DNA from: Apiosordaria backusii
Lineage: Eukaryota > Ascomycota > Sordariomycetes > Sordariales > Lasiosphaeriaceae
DNA length: 64,000 bases
Direction: 5' to 3'
Assembly (NCBI GenBank): GCA_030549205.1
Contig: JAUKTV010000007.1
Coordinates: 1,240,001 to 1,304,000, forward strand
Shown here: one piece after another, positions 48,049 to 58,725 of the stretch
How positions within the stretch are numbered: the first letter of the stretch is position 1
Layout of the letters: every line of letters begins with the position of its first letter
Notes under the pieces: generated by a model
The model's database searches: none
Seen by the model: the letters and a program-made list of their open reading frames with translations, nothing else
What the model was told of the DNA's origin: nothing
Position numbers and translations under genes: made by a program

Positions 48049-48643
48049 CTTCGGGTTGTCGCTCTCAGATCGATGGATTGGGGGTGTTTTGTATTTAGTT
48101 TATTCTCGTTCGGTTCGGCAATTGATTGGAAAAGGGGCGCGATTCGATGTCAATATCGATGATGAATTGTTGGGTGCAAGGTGGAAGACGTGGTGGCGCG
48201 CGCAACCTTTGCAATCAAAGGTTCTGGGGAGCTCCGCGGCCTTGGAGTAGGTAAGTTTGGCGACGAGGCTGAAGTCAAGTTGCGCGCCGAACCATGTGGT
48301 TGCAAGCTCAGCGCGCGATTCGGACCCACTTTTACCAATCCCATCAAAAAGGCTGAAACTGTGTCCGAGCTTCTCACGAAATCGAGCTTTGACCATCTGC
48401 TACCAAGAGCTCCACTCTTGGTTGCCCCTTTTGCTCCCAGCCCCTGAATCCTTCGGAATGTCAATAGTAATCTTGCCAATATCAAGTTATGAGGAACGAG
48501 GAATATACAGTACACCAAATAGAGAACTAAGCGAAATAAAACTCAATCTCAATACTCGACGTAGACCCTGTCAAGTCTATCTACTATGAAGAATGATGAA
48601 AACCTTCAATCAATGCTCAACAGGGGTAAAAGAGGAGCGAGCA
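48049..48643. other. Intergenic, CDC73 promoter region
   Basis: Between CDC73 and the 3' end of the next minus-strand gene. It has repeated GCGCGC-rich motifs near 48196 and 48315. No gene was seen. Confidence 0.5.
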
Positions 48644-50474
48644 TTACATAGAATTGTTCCCATCTTCATAAGTCGTATCTTTCCTCGAAACATTTTGAGG
48701 AAGCAGAGAATCTGACCCAGGCAATCCAAACCGCGAACTCCGCCGCCTTCCGTGGTACTAATATCTTGAATCAGCTGTGAAAAACTGTGGTGTAGTTGAT
48801 GTAACTTACCACACAGACTCCCTTCCCCAAAGACTTGGGATGTTTGGGATTGGCAGGGCACATGGGACTATTCGGCAAGTGCTCTGGCACATCAAACTTG
48901 AACATCGCCGCCGTCCCCGTGGGCGCTCTCTTGACTCGAGGCCGTGGAGTAGGCGTAGAAGGTGGAGTGTCTGGTGTTCTGAGAGGTGCATCCCACCACT
49001 CTTTCACCGGCTCTTTTGGCTTTGTTCCAAGTGGCGATCTACTTTTTTCTCTTGCCCTTATGGGCAGCTTGCCGTCCCTGGGCCGGTACGTCGATGGACC
49101 GCTTTTGCTCCGACACGGAGAATTGCTACCCTGCGTCCTGCAGGGTGAAACGCTCGCTGAAATTCTGTACGGCGAGACGTTGCCCCCAAGACCTCTTCCC
49201 GAGGAACCACTGGCCGAGTTTCTCTGTTGAGATCTTCTTTCATGGCTCCGGGAAGGAGACGACCTGGAGGTTCTAGTGCTGACTTTGTCCCGTGTAGAGG
49301 ATGTTTCAGATGCGGTTTGACTGTGTCGACTGCTTGGACGAGCCACGTCAAAGAAGAGACCTCGAGGTCGTCCGTCGGCCGTGTGGTCTTTGTAGGGCGG
49401 GGTGTGAACACGAGTTGCCTCCTACGTTAATTAGTTACTCAGGTCTCGGGATGGGGAAAGAAAAGGTAACAGTACCCCGCCTGGGAATTGGGACAACCAT
49501 ATTGCTGGGCCGCCTGAAATGTTCGATTAGAGGGTGAGATTTGAAAAAGTGTTTGGATCACAACAACATACTGGGGCGTGCTTTGCGGTCTTGGCTTGTA
49601 AAGCTGAGGCCATCTAGTGCTCGGGTTGACCCCCGGCGGTGCCACAACACTCTCCCAAAACGCACACGGCGGCTCTTGGTGTTTGGCTCGACATCGTTGC
49701 TATGTTCCGGCGCTGGCTTCTCTGCCTCGGGCAGGCGTTCCAGGTACGTCTTTACTGCATCAAACTTGCCGTCGTCAGGCTGGGCTTGTTCTGAGGACTC
49801 ACTGCGCTTCTTCTGTTTAGGCATTGCCGAATCAACCGATTAGTTCCGGCTGGCAAGTGGACAGACCATGGGGTTTTGCAACCTACCTCTCGGGAGCTTC
49901 TGAGCGAGTGGCTGAGTCGGTTCCAGCTGAGCGAAGCGAATGAGTTATGGGAGCGGATCAGGCCCGGATCGGGCTTGACTTCGGTCGTTGGTGCTATTGT
50001 AGGTAGACTCGGGGAGAAACCTCGGTCCTTTGGAGCAAGCCACTCTGATTCCTGCTCCCCCTGATTTCCGGCTGAGTTGTGTGGTTTTTGGAGGGAGTAG
50101 ACATGGGCTGATTCCGAAAGATAGGGGCTTTGTGCAGTTTGTGGAGGAATTGGTGGCACAGGGGGGTATGTTTTAGGTGATGTTGCATATGGTTCGCTGT
50201 CTTGGCCGCCACTGCCGCTCCGTCTAGATCGCCTTCTCCGCCTCCACAGCTTTAGTTCCGGTGATCCTTTGCCGTTAGGCGGTGAAGCCGACTGGCTGTA
50301 TGCCCTCTCGGCCCAGTATCCCTCTGGGTACCAGACCTACTCATAACCCTCTCTTGCCGGCCGAGGCGGGTCGACGCTTGATCCAGGAGTTGGACTTGTC
50401 GAATGATGATGTTCCTGTGTGCTTCGGCTCATAGACGACGCGGACAACGGTGTGTTGCTCATAAGTCCATCCAT
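48644..50474 (-). CDS. Conserved fungal protein, interrupted by an in-frame TAG
   Basis: Six exon pieces can be joined with consistent phase: 50474-49887, 49812-49572, 49513-49476, 49421-48810 and 48757-48644, with the first split by a TAG at 50337-50339. The introns are 74, 58, 54 and 52 bp. The protein (about 530 codons from ATG 50474) is Ser/Arg/Pro-rich and mostly disordered. Recognisable blocks are REGYE-TAG-VWYPEGYWAER near the N-terminus, RRRRRSRRS, KFDAVKTYLERLPEAEKPAP, VKEWWDAP, and a conserved C-terminus FDVPEHLPNSPMCPANPKH..GKGVCVYHGRRR. These blocks resemble a fungal family of unknown function. The TAG is codon 46 and sits where I expect Trp (TGG), a single G-to-A change. No downstream in-frame ATG exists in this exon. 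An upstream in-frame ATG at 50720 is possible but less likely. Confidence 0.65.
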
Positions 50475-50934
50475 TTCCGGGCCTTCCCGGAGGCCATGTT
50501 TATGCCGTGTCGGCTGACTTGTTGGGTTGGCTACTATCCAGTCTGTAACTATCCAAACGTCTCTATTCGGTTCCAGGAGCGCAACTAGGGAAGAGAGGTA
50601 GAAGAATAATGCGGCTGGGAATGAGGATATAGATACTGTAGGTTTGAAACGGAGGCGTAGGAGATTCAAAAATACCAGAAACCAGCAGGTTGGTGCAACG
50701 TCCAAACCGGGCAAAAACATGTGGTCCCAGGCCCACCCTTGAGCGTGCCTTCTTCATCAGCCGGAGAGATTTGTATTTCAAAAAAGGCAAGAAACCACTA
50801 GCACAAACAACGCGCAAATGCCATCACCGGACTAAATGCTCCTCGCAATGTATTTTGGGACGCCCGAACTCCACCAACTCCATGCCCCTTCCAAAAAGGC
50901 GAATGATTTCCTGCAACCTGGAAGATATTCTCGC

Positions 50935-52541
50935 TTACATCATCATGGTATCATCACCGTCGAAAGTAACTGTTGGCTGTTCAATGGGGACACCCCTTCC
51001 TCGCCCAGCAAGCAGTTCTCTTCTGATCTCCGGCGCAATCTTGTAGTGTCCGTGGTTGAGCAACAAATCCAACAGGGACTCGCGTTGATCCTCAGAAACT
51101 AGCAAAGTATGAGTTTCAAGTCTATGACACAATCGTGTAGAGAGATACTTACTGTCATTGCGATACCGCTGTGCGAATACAAGCAGGCATTGATGGAAAA
51201 TCACAGGAAGTTCAGAGTGAGAGTCTGCGTTTCTGGCCGCAGTCGCATATCTCAGGAAGTGGAAAACAAGGGAATCCAAGGTTTGCCATGCTATCTTTGG
51301 GTTAGCTATTTCAACTTGGGGTTTTAACGCGCTGAGGCGAAGACTTACGCAGAGCATAGCGCTTGTCAAGTAGAACCTTGATCAGGTAGTTGGTGGCGCT
51401 GACACATTCCGAACGCTGAGACACCTGCTCAGCAGCAATCTCGCAGAGTTCCTTAAGGGCCATAGCAGAATGGACTACTGGGATAGAGACGCGGGTCAAG
51501 ACACCAGCGACAATTTGAGCTTCGCGCAAGGTGCACGTTCCTTTCAAAAGCATGTCAGTTAATTATCCTCCCACTGGTAATAGTGAGTTACTCACCTGAC
51601 GCAGCCAATGGGCGGAGGAAACCCTTGAAGAACCCAGCAGGCTTGTAAAGACCCTTCTTGAGAGAGTTGAAAAGATGGACGTTCAGCTTCTTGTTCTCGT
51701 AGATATCCTCACGGACACGGTCAAGAATAACCATCTCCATGAACCGTTGCACAACCTTTGGCTTGGCTGCCACGAATATTCTTGTCGCAGCGTAGCAAGC
51801 GTTTGGTGTCCACTTATCAGGCTGTGTAACCTGGATGATGTCCTCCCAGTGCGGGATCTGGGGAAGCACCTTGAAAGGCTTGGGCAGAGGGCCCGATTTG
51901 TACCGAGAAAGGAACATGCCAATCTTCTCAAACACCTCAATAACCTTTGGTGGCAGCACGTACTCCTCATCGGCCGGGTTGTCATCTTGCCATCGCCCTT
52001 GTTGTTGAGCTTCCTTCTCGGCAATCTTGGCCAAAATGATATCCGCCAGGTTTCTGCCACCGCCCTGCTGCTCTTCACCACCACCGTCACCTTTCATATC
52101 CCAACCATGTGTAAGCAGTGGGTCGTCCTGCATCGAGGGCTTGACAAAGCGATTGAACGTTTCCAGATCGTCGGCATCGATTTCAATTTCCTCAACTTCC
52201 TCCTCTTCGTCACCCCAGACCTCGTCCTCCCCATAGACCTCTTCTTGTTCGCGGCCACCCTCGAATCTTGATGGATCAAAGTCAAAGGCGGAGGGACCTC
52301 TTTCTTCACTGTCATCTTCTTCACTTTGTTGATTGTCTTCTTCCTGCAGCAGATCCCGACTCATGTCGAGAATCTTGCGCGAGGCCCTAGCATCGACATA
52401 GGACTGCTCCTCAGTCTGCTTCTTGTTCGCCCGCTTCGAGGGCTTCCCCTCCTTGTTCTTGAGTACACCGGTGGCCACGAGATCATCCTCGAGCGGGTTG
52501 TGGCGCTTCTTGCCGGGGAGTGATGAGGGAGCTTTCGGCAT
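50935..52541 (-). CDS. enp1: Enp1/bystin, 40S ribosome biogenesis factor
   Basis: Enp1 (bystin) binds pre-40S particles and is needed for 18S rRNA processing and nuclear export. Four exons (52541-51596, 51540-51349, 51290-51153, 51098-50935) encode 479 aa, essentially the yeast length of 483. The acidic N-terminal third includes EEVYGEDEVWGDEEEE. The bystin domain begins near VLPPKVIEVFEKIGMFLSRYKSGPLPK. It continues with WTPNACYAATRIF, FFKGFLRPLAAS-GTCTLREAQ (spliced), DKRYALP-WQTLDSLVFHFLRY (spliced) and QRYRND-ISEDQRESLL (spliced). The introns are 55, 58 and 54 bp with good donors. The splice that creates ALPWQ uses the ATAG acceptor at 51291-51293. It diverges from HGH1 across a 432-bp promoter. 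Confidence 0.97.
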
Positions 52542-52973
52542 GGTGAGATCGGTATTTCGGTGTTTGTCGGGGTATCAAAGCGAACTCGTCCAAAATATCG
52601 ACCGTGAATCCCAAGACGTGACCAGACCGCCCAAAGTACGCCTGGTATTTTTTCGTGCACCTCACCAAAAAGATTTCCACTGTGGGGTAGTCAATCGAGT
52701 TGCGCTGTGCCTCTGATTGGTCAGACAGCCCCACAGTTGGATTTATCGTCGGTCTTATCTTATCAGTTGCTGTCTTGGCATCCACAATTTTCTTATCGTG
52801 GGCTTATCGATAGCAGTGCCCCGCGGTGCCCCTCGTCATGGAAGATTTCCAGTCCTGAGTGGAAGAGCTGTTTCGCATTGTGTGAGCTCACTGAGTGACA
52901 GTTTGGAGCTATTTACAAGGAACCTGGTCCCAACCTCTCATTTCTAAAGCCCATTCAAGTGTCTTCCATCACC
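52542..52973. promoter_or_regulatory. Bidirectional ENP1/HGH1 promoter with GATA-motif cluster
   Basis: Only 432 bp separate the two start codons. TTATC (GATAA on the other strand) occurs five times within 66 bp, at 52743, 52755, 52760, 52793 and 52804. A GATTGG (inverted CCAAT) lies at about 52715. Shared control of two translation-related genes is inferred. Confidence 0.5.
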
Positions 52974-54240
52974 ATGCCTACAGAACTTGAAGAGGTAATT
53001 CATATTCATATTCTCACGTCCTCTTCTTATACAAAGGTGGCTGACCTGAAATCTTGCCTGCCAGCTCGTGGGGTTCATTGCCCACCCAAATCCTCAAATT
53101 CGCTTGGTTGCCATTGAGAACTTGGTGCCATATTCGGCCTCACAACCCGCTATATTCAAGACAGAGAATCTTACACCCGTCAAGCACCTTAAGTTCTTAA
53201 TCCGAGACCAACCTGTAAGACCATCTCCCTTCACATCATTGACTTGTATCTGACTTTTTGTTGACTCTTTTCCAGAAAATTGCCGAGCATGCTCTGACAA
53301 TTCTCATCAACTTGACGGCGGATGCAAGTGTCGTGGAATTCGTAGCATCAGATGAGAAGTTTCTTGGGATTGCATTAGGCCTTCTGGTTGTAAGTACCAC
53401 ATATGAGATCCTCTCTTTCTTGGAAACACAGCCAACCATCGATGCCTCATTCTCCAGGACCCAAAAGAGCCTAATGCCAACCTGTTGGCAATGCTGCTTG
53501 CCAACATGACAAAGTGGGATGGCCTAAAGAGCCTCATGAGCCGCAAGCAACCGGCACCTGAATCTCTCCACTCAGATGGGCTTGTCCTCAATCAACTGAT
53601 GGACCTCTTTGTCAAGGGCGCCGACGGCTCTTATAACAAACACGCCGACTACGACTACCTTGCATATGCTTTGGCCGACCTATCAAAGCACGCAGAGATT
53701 CGCCAGTTTTTCCTAACTCAACAGGAATATGACGGTGTTCTCCCTCTCAACAAGATCAAGGTCTTCACCGAGCACAAGTCGGATATCAGGAGAAAGGGTG
53801 TGGCCAGCATCATCAAAAACGTTGCGTTCGACGTGCCATCGCATCCTAAATTTTTGGACGAAGATCAAATTAACATCCTGCCGTACATCCTCCTGCCAAT
53901 CATTGGAAATGAGCAGTACGAGGAGGAAGAGATGCTGGATATGCTGCCAGACCTGCAGCTCCTGCCACCTGACAAGCAAAGGGACCCGGACAGCAACATC
54001 ATTCAGACACATGTTGAGACACTGACACTCCTGACCACGACAAGAGAAGGACGGGATCTGATGAGAAATGTGAAGGTATATCCCGTCATCCGTGAGACTC
54101 ATCTCCGTGTTGAGGATGACGGCGTTCGCGAGGCTTGTGAACGGCTGGTGAACGTAATCATGGCCGACGAAGCTGAGGATGGCGCGGAAAAGGCCGTAGA
54201 AGGGGAGGATGATGACGATAACAGGATAGTTGAGATCTAA
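52974..54240 (+). CDS. hgh1: Hgh1 homologue (BRP16 family), eEF2-folding cofactor
   Basis: Hgh1 is an ARM/HEAT-repeat adaptor that, with TRiC/CCT and Hsp90, helps fold translation factor eEF2. Four exons (52974-52994, 53065-53214, 53276-53389, 53458-54240) give 355 aa. The first exon encodes only MPTELEE. The chain continues LVGFIAHPNPQIRLVAIENL and LTPVKHLKFLIRDQP. Next come ILINLTADASVVEFVASDE, NANLLAMLLANMT and the DYDYLAYALADLSKHAEIRQFF block. It then has RRKGVASIIKNVAFDVPSH, YILLPIIGNEQYEEEEMLDMLP and a C-terminal acidic tail. These are the characteristic Hgh1/BRP16 segments (DUF383/DUF384). The introns are 70, 61 and 68 bp. It diverges from ENP1. Confidence 0.95.
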
Positions 54241-55030
54241 GAGATACCCGCACTGAGAATGCCAAAAGAGTTTGCCACATTCGTCAGCACTCTCTTGATC
54301 AACAACCAGGATGCTGAACGACACTGGCTGGAATCCAACACGCAACTGCAACAGCGGGTACTTCACCCAAGATTATGACTGATGAGGTATGTGAGCACGC
54401 GACTGCTTTCCTCATTTTGATGGCCAAGCCTTCCAAGAAACGACAACCCAGGCATCCCACGAGTTTCCAAGACCTCTGTGCGACCGCCACGGCGGCACGA
54501 TCTCAGCCAAGGACGTCAAGCAATGGCCAAGCATATCAAGCAACAGCCAAGCGATCGCCAAGTAAAGCTTATGGGCACAGATCTACATGAAGCTGTTTTG
54601 ATATCTCGTTGATATCATGACCCTCGTCTCCTTCAGCGTTAGCGGGGAGCTTGAAGCTGGGGCAACACGGCGATGAATCAGTTGATATATACTAAAGATC
54701 ATGCTGGGAAAATATCGATCTGAACTTTCTCAGCAAAGAGCAAATTGGAAATTCTAGATCTGCTGACTTTTGTTCTCCTCGTCATACACACCATCGGGAC
54801 AGACAACTTCACCACCCTACATTATTGTCTATCCCAACTTCAACCTACAATCATCAGAGTCGATGTATTTTATCTCACACTATGTATTTCCGGCCTCGCA
54901 CATCATGAAATCTGCAATCAAACAGTCACCTGGTGAACAATGGACACGAGAGGTTCTCGTGAATTCTGCACCTGAAGTCCAAAACAAAGGCAGCTTGTGG
55001 CGGGACGCTCAATCGGTCCACCCGAGCATC

Positions 55031-55080
55031 CACAACGCCCACAACGCCCAGAACGCCCAGCTAATGCCCAGAATGCCCAG
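55031..55080. repeat. Degenerate 9-bp minisatellite (AACGCCCAG)
   Basis: Five to six imperfect copies of a 9-mer (ACAACGCCC, AGAACGCCC, TAATGCCCAG, GAATGCCCAG) lie in tandem. The C-to-T differences between copies are transitions. Confidence 0.7.
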
Positions 55081-55441
55081 AATCGACCAGTAAAAAACTT
55101 CTCGACGAACCACAGTCCTGGATTTTACAACGTGTTGCTCTTCCCCATGCCATTCGCGGGGGCGACCCCTGTCGGATCTTGCCGCCTCCAAGATCCCACG
55201 CTAATGCCCCCAGACGCAAGGAAACCGCCTTCCCTTTTCGGTACATGAGCAGCATCGGGATTGGACACGAGTGAAGCCAACGTCGAATTCTCCGATTGCT
55301 TCTCGTTTTTCTTTTGAGACAGTCTGACGACTCCCCCCCATGAAGGACCGAGGAACCCGGTATCTTCGTGGATCTTCCCAAGACACGAAAAGCTTTTCTC
55401 ACCCTGTCGCTGAATGCGGCGCTGGAACAGAAAGGGTCCAG

Positions 55442-55671
55442 CATCCCTTTAAGCGGGCAAAAGGCCACTTTTCGTTCTGCGCCGATGGAAAGGCCTCCTC
55501 ACTAACAATTGGTTTCGGAATACCTCGAAAGCCCCCTGTTGATACATTATCATACCCTGGAATACCCCCTGGAAAGCTCAAGAAATGACCTTGCCAGCTG
55601 CTTTCTTGGCTGTATTGAGAGGTAGCCGCACGTGCCCCCAAAAAGTGGCCTTTTGCCCGCTTAAAGGGATG
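55442..55671. repeat. 31-bp perfect inverted repeat flanking 168 bp
   Basis: The arm 55442-55472 (CATCCCTTTAAGCGGGCAAA...) is the exact reverse complement of 55641-55671 (...GCCCGCTTAAAGGGATG). The enclosed 168 bp are non-coding. The structure could be a short MITE-like element or a hairpin. No clear target-site duplication was found next to the arms. Confidence 0.9.
55629..55634. promoter_or_regulatory. CACGTG box, candidate NUC-1/Pho4 site
   Basis: CACGTG is the binding core of the phosphate-starvation bHLH factors Pho4 and NUC-1. It lies about 610 bp upstream of a phosphate transporter ATG and just inside the right arm of the inverted repeat. A chance hit cannot be excluded. Confidence 0.35.
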
Positions 55672-56242
55672 AAGTCATGCTGCTCAATGACAGAGCCCAG
55701 CCGAGTGACGGGCATGAGACTGACTGTGATGAGGCACCTCATCAGAGTCAATCGCGAAAACTGGATGCCTATCTTTTCCTCTAGGAATTCGATCAGCATG
55801 AGCCGACAACGGAGTTCCGAGACTGGTCTCTGACCTGTTTCTCAGCCACTTCACCGCTCTCGCCGTTGCACACAATGACCCAGATGATCATCAGATAACT
55901 CGCTCTCTCCACATAGAGCAAAAGGTCGCGTGGGCACAACTCCACAACTGGAGCTTGGTCAGCTCGGGATAGAAACTTACATCCGAGAGGCACTCCCTCC
56001 CTGCATGCAGTGCATAATCTGTACAGCAATAGGCCGTCGAATTCTACATCCGATGGCACCCTACGGGATTCGGCATAGAGCACTGGTTATCCCACTTGGA
56101 CCCGTGTAGGGTTTATAACCAGCTCTTCCTTTGCCTCCTTCTTCCTCTTGATTTTTCTTTGTCTCTCTGTTCCTTCAGTCAGCACCGCCTTTTCTCTCAG
56201 AGCACGAAGGACTCAGTCCCCATCCCTTATCCTTCAGTGACC

Positions 56243-58085
56243 ATGACGGGCGCCTCCAAAACCGCCGGCGGGAACAACGCCTACCACAACTTTCACAATG
56301 ACTTCCTTCACGTCAAGGACGTCAACGAACGAAGACGGCTTGCCCTTGCCGAAGTGGACAGGGCTCCCTTTGGATGGTACCATGTTCGGGCTGTTCTCGT
56401 TGCCGGTGTTGGTTTCTTTACCGACTCGTAAGTCCACCTTTGGTCTGTAATGGCCTTCAGATCATACTGACATGGTCATAGATACGACATCTTCACAGTC
56501 TCTCTCCTCACCCTGATGCTCGGCATTGTTTACTATCCCGGCGTTGGTCGCATGCCAACCACTTCGGACACAGCCATCAAGATGGCCACGTCCGCTGGTA
56601 CTGTCATCGGCCAAGTTGGCTTCGGTACCCTCGCTGATATCGTCGGCCGCAAACAAATGTACGGTCTCGAGTTGATTCTCATCATCATCGCTACCCTGGC
56701 TCAAGCCTTGACCTCGTCCTCCCCATCGATGAACATCGTTGGTGTTATCATCTTCTGGCGTATCCTCCAAGTATGTTCCCTTCCCGGTCCTCCATACCAT
56801 AAAAAATCTCTCTAACCCCAACAACTAGGGTGTGGGAATCGGCGGTGACTATCCTCTCTCCAGCATTATCACCTCCGAGTTTGCAACCACCAAATGGCGC
56901 GGCGCCATGATGGGCGCTGTCTTCGCCATGCAAGGTCTCGGCCAACTCGGCGCCGCCTTCGTCATGCTCTTTATCACCCTCGGCTTCAAGAAATCACTTG
57001 AACCCTCCCCCTCCCTCGCCACTTGCACCGGCGACTGCGCCGTAGCCGTCGACCAAATGTGGCGCATCCTCATCGGCTTCGGCGCCGTCCCGGGCTGCAT
57101 CGCCCTCTACTACCGCCTCACCATCCCCGAAACCCCTCGCTATACCTTCGACGTGGCAATGGACGTCGAAAAAGCCGACGCCGACACCGAAGCCTACCTC
57201 AAAGGCGAGCCCGAAGGCCACCCAGACACCGTCACCCGCGCCATCACCCAGCAAGAAGCCAAGAAGAAGATGGAAGTCCCCAAAGCCTCCTGGTCCGACT
57301 TCTTCCGCCACTACTCCAAGCGCAAAAACGCCATGCTCCTCGCCGGTACCGCCTTCTCATGGTGCTTTTTGGACATTGCCTACTACGGCGTCTCGCTCAA
57401 CAACGCCACCATTCTCGAAGTAATCGGCTACAGCACCACCAACGCAAAGAACACCTACGAAATCTTGTATAACACCGCCATCGGCAACATGATCATCGTC
57501 CTCGCCGGCGCCGTCCCAGGCTACTGGGTCACCGTCTTCACAGTCGACACCCTCGGCCGGAAACCAATCCAGTTCATGGGCTTCGGCATCCTCACCGTTC
57601 TCTTCGTGGTAATGGGCTTTGCGTACAACCACCTCTCCCCGAAGGGGTTGCTAGCAATCTTCGTCCTGGCGCAATTTTTCTTCAACTTTGGTCCCAACGC
57701 CACGACGTTTATTGTGCCGGGTGAATGCTTCCCTACCCGGTACCGGTCAACATCTCATGGAATTTCCGCCGCGATGGGTAAAGTCGGTTCTATTATCGGG
57801 TCGAGTGCGATTGCCCCGTTGAGAACGAGGGGTGCGACCCCAGGAAATCCAAACCCGTGGATGGATCACGTGCTGGAGATTTATGCCTTGTTTATGTTGT
57901 TGGGCTTGGGGACCACGGCGATGATTGTCGAGACGAAGAGGAAGACGCTGGAGGAGCTGGCGGGGGAGTATGATATGAGTGATGAGGAGGTGACTACTAC
58001 TGTTACCACGGATAGTAAGACGGAGGTCCCTGCTATTGCGGGGGCGAATGGGGCGAGTGATGATCAGATAAGGCAGCAGGTTTGA
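56243..58085 (+). CDS. High-affinity phosphate:H+ symporter (PHO84/PHO-5 type)
   Basis: A major-facilitator transporter of inorganic phosphate at the plasma membrane. Exons 56243-56427, 56482-56770 and 56829-58085 give 576 aa, close to the roughly 570 aa of fungal PHO84-type carriers. The introns are 54 and 58 bp (GTAAGT and GTATGT donors). The cytosolic N-terminus (NERRRLALAEVDRAPFGWYHVRA) precedes TM1 GVGFFTDSYDIFTVSLL. The family signature GVGIGGDYPLSSIITSE is at about residues 159-175, a long charged central loop follows (DVEKADADTEAYLKGEPEG), and PGECFPTRYRSTSHG is in the second half. About twelve hydrophobic segments are visible. The acidic/Thr-rich C-tail is a likely site for ubiquitination or phosphorylation. 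It resembles Neurospora PHO-5, but the paralogue relation cannot be settled, so no symbol is given. Confidence 0.95.
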
Positions 58086-58725
58086 ATGAATTCGGGACGG
58101 GGAAAAAAGAAAAGGAAGCGGTAAATACAGAATGGGTCAGACATTGTAAATACCACCGAGGAAAAGTTTGGGTGTTACGCATACGGGTTAGGGTTCAGAG
58201 GATGGCCTTTTGGAAGTTGAAGCCGGAGTTTGAGGCGCGTTGGATACCATAGTCAATTGGGATTTTGTTTGCATAAAGGATTGGGTACCTTATGTATGTA
58301 CCACCACTATTTAAAATAAAGCATAACAAGCTTGAGAAAAAAGCAACGAAATAAGAATACAAATCTTTGCAAAAAAAGCTTAAAATCATCAAATTTCCCA
58401 CCGAAATTTGTAAAAATCCTCCTTGCCATGTCCACCCAGCCCATCCCATTGAGCTTGCCCATTTCCATTCCATTCCAACCAAGAAAAGTAGAATATTTAC
58501 ATCAAAATGAAAATCAAATAACTCTCCCCTTGTCATCTCTTAAAATCTCAACTTTGTTTTGAAGCAAATAGCGAGAAACCATCACACACCCACGCCTGTA
58601 GTTCCCCTTTCTTCCCACCCACCCAAGATGAAAAAAACCATAAAAATCTTCCTTACCTCCTCGCTGTAAATAGCAAAGCAACCAACCCCCCAAGCAAGAT
58701 CTTCTCCCATCACCACCGCCAACTT
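58086..58725. other. Intergenic between convergent genes
   Basis: The 3' flanks of the transporter and of the Zn2Cys6 factor. A telomere-like GGGTTAGGGTT lies near 58186-58196. The region is AT-rich with no gene. Confidence 0.5.

Larger units (their letters stand above)
54241..56242. other. Intergenic, upstream of the phosphate transporter
   Basis: A 2-kb region with no supported gene. It holds a degenerate 9-bp minisatellite, a 31-bp perfect inverted repeat and a CACGTG site, all listed separately. A CT-rich leader precedes the transporter ATG. Confidence 0.5.

Noticed and set aside
55061..55468. 135-codon minus-strand frame overlapping the minisatellite
   Set aside because: It crosses the tandem repeat and one arm of the inverted repeat. 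Cys/Ser/Arg composition without homology-like blocks.
57023..57472. Arg/His-rich 149-codon frame inside the phosphate transporter
   Set aside because: An off-frame reading of the GC-rich third exon. The transporter frame is unambiguous.
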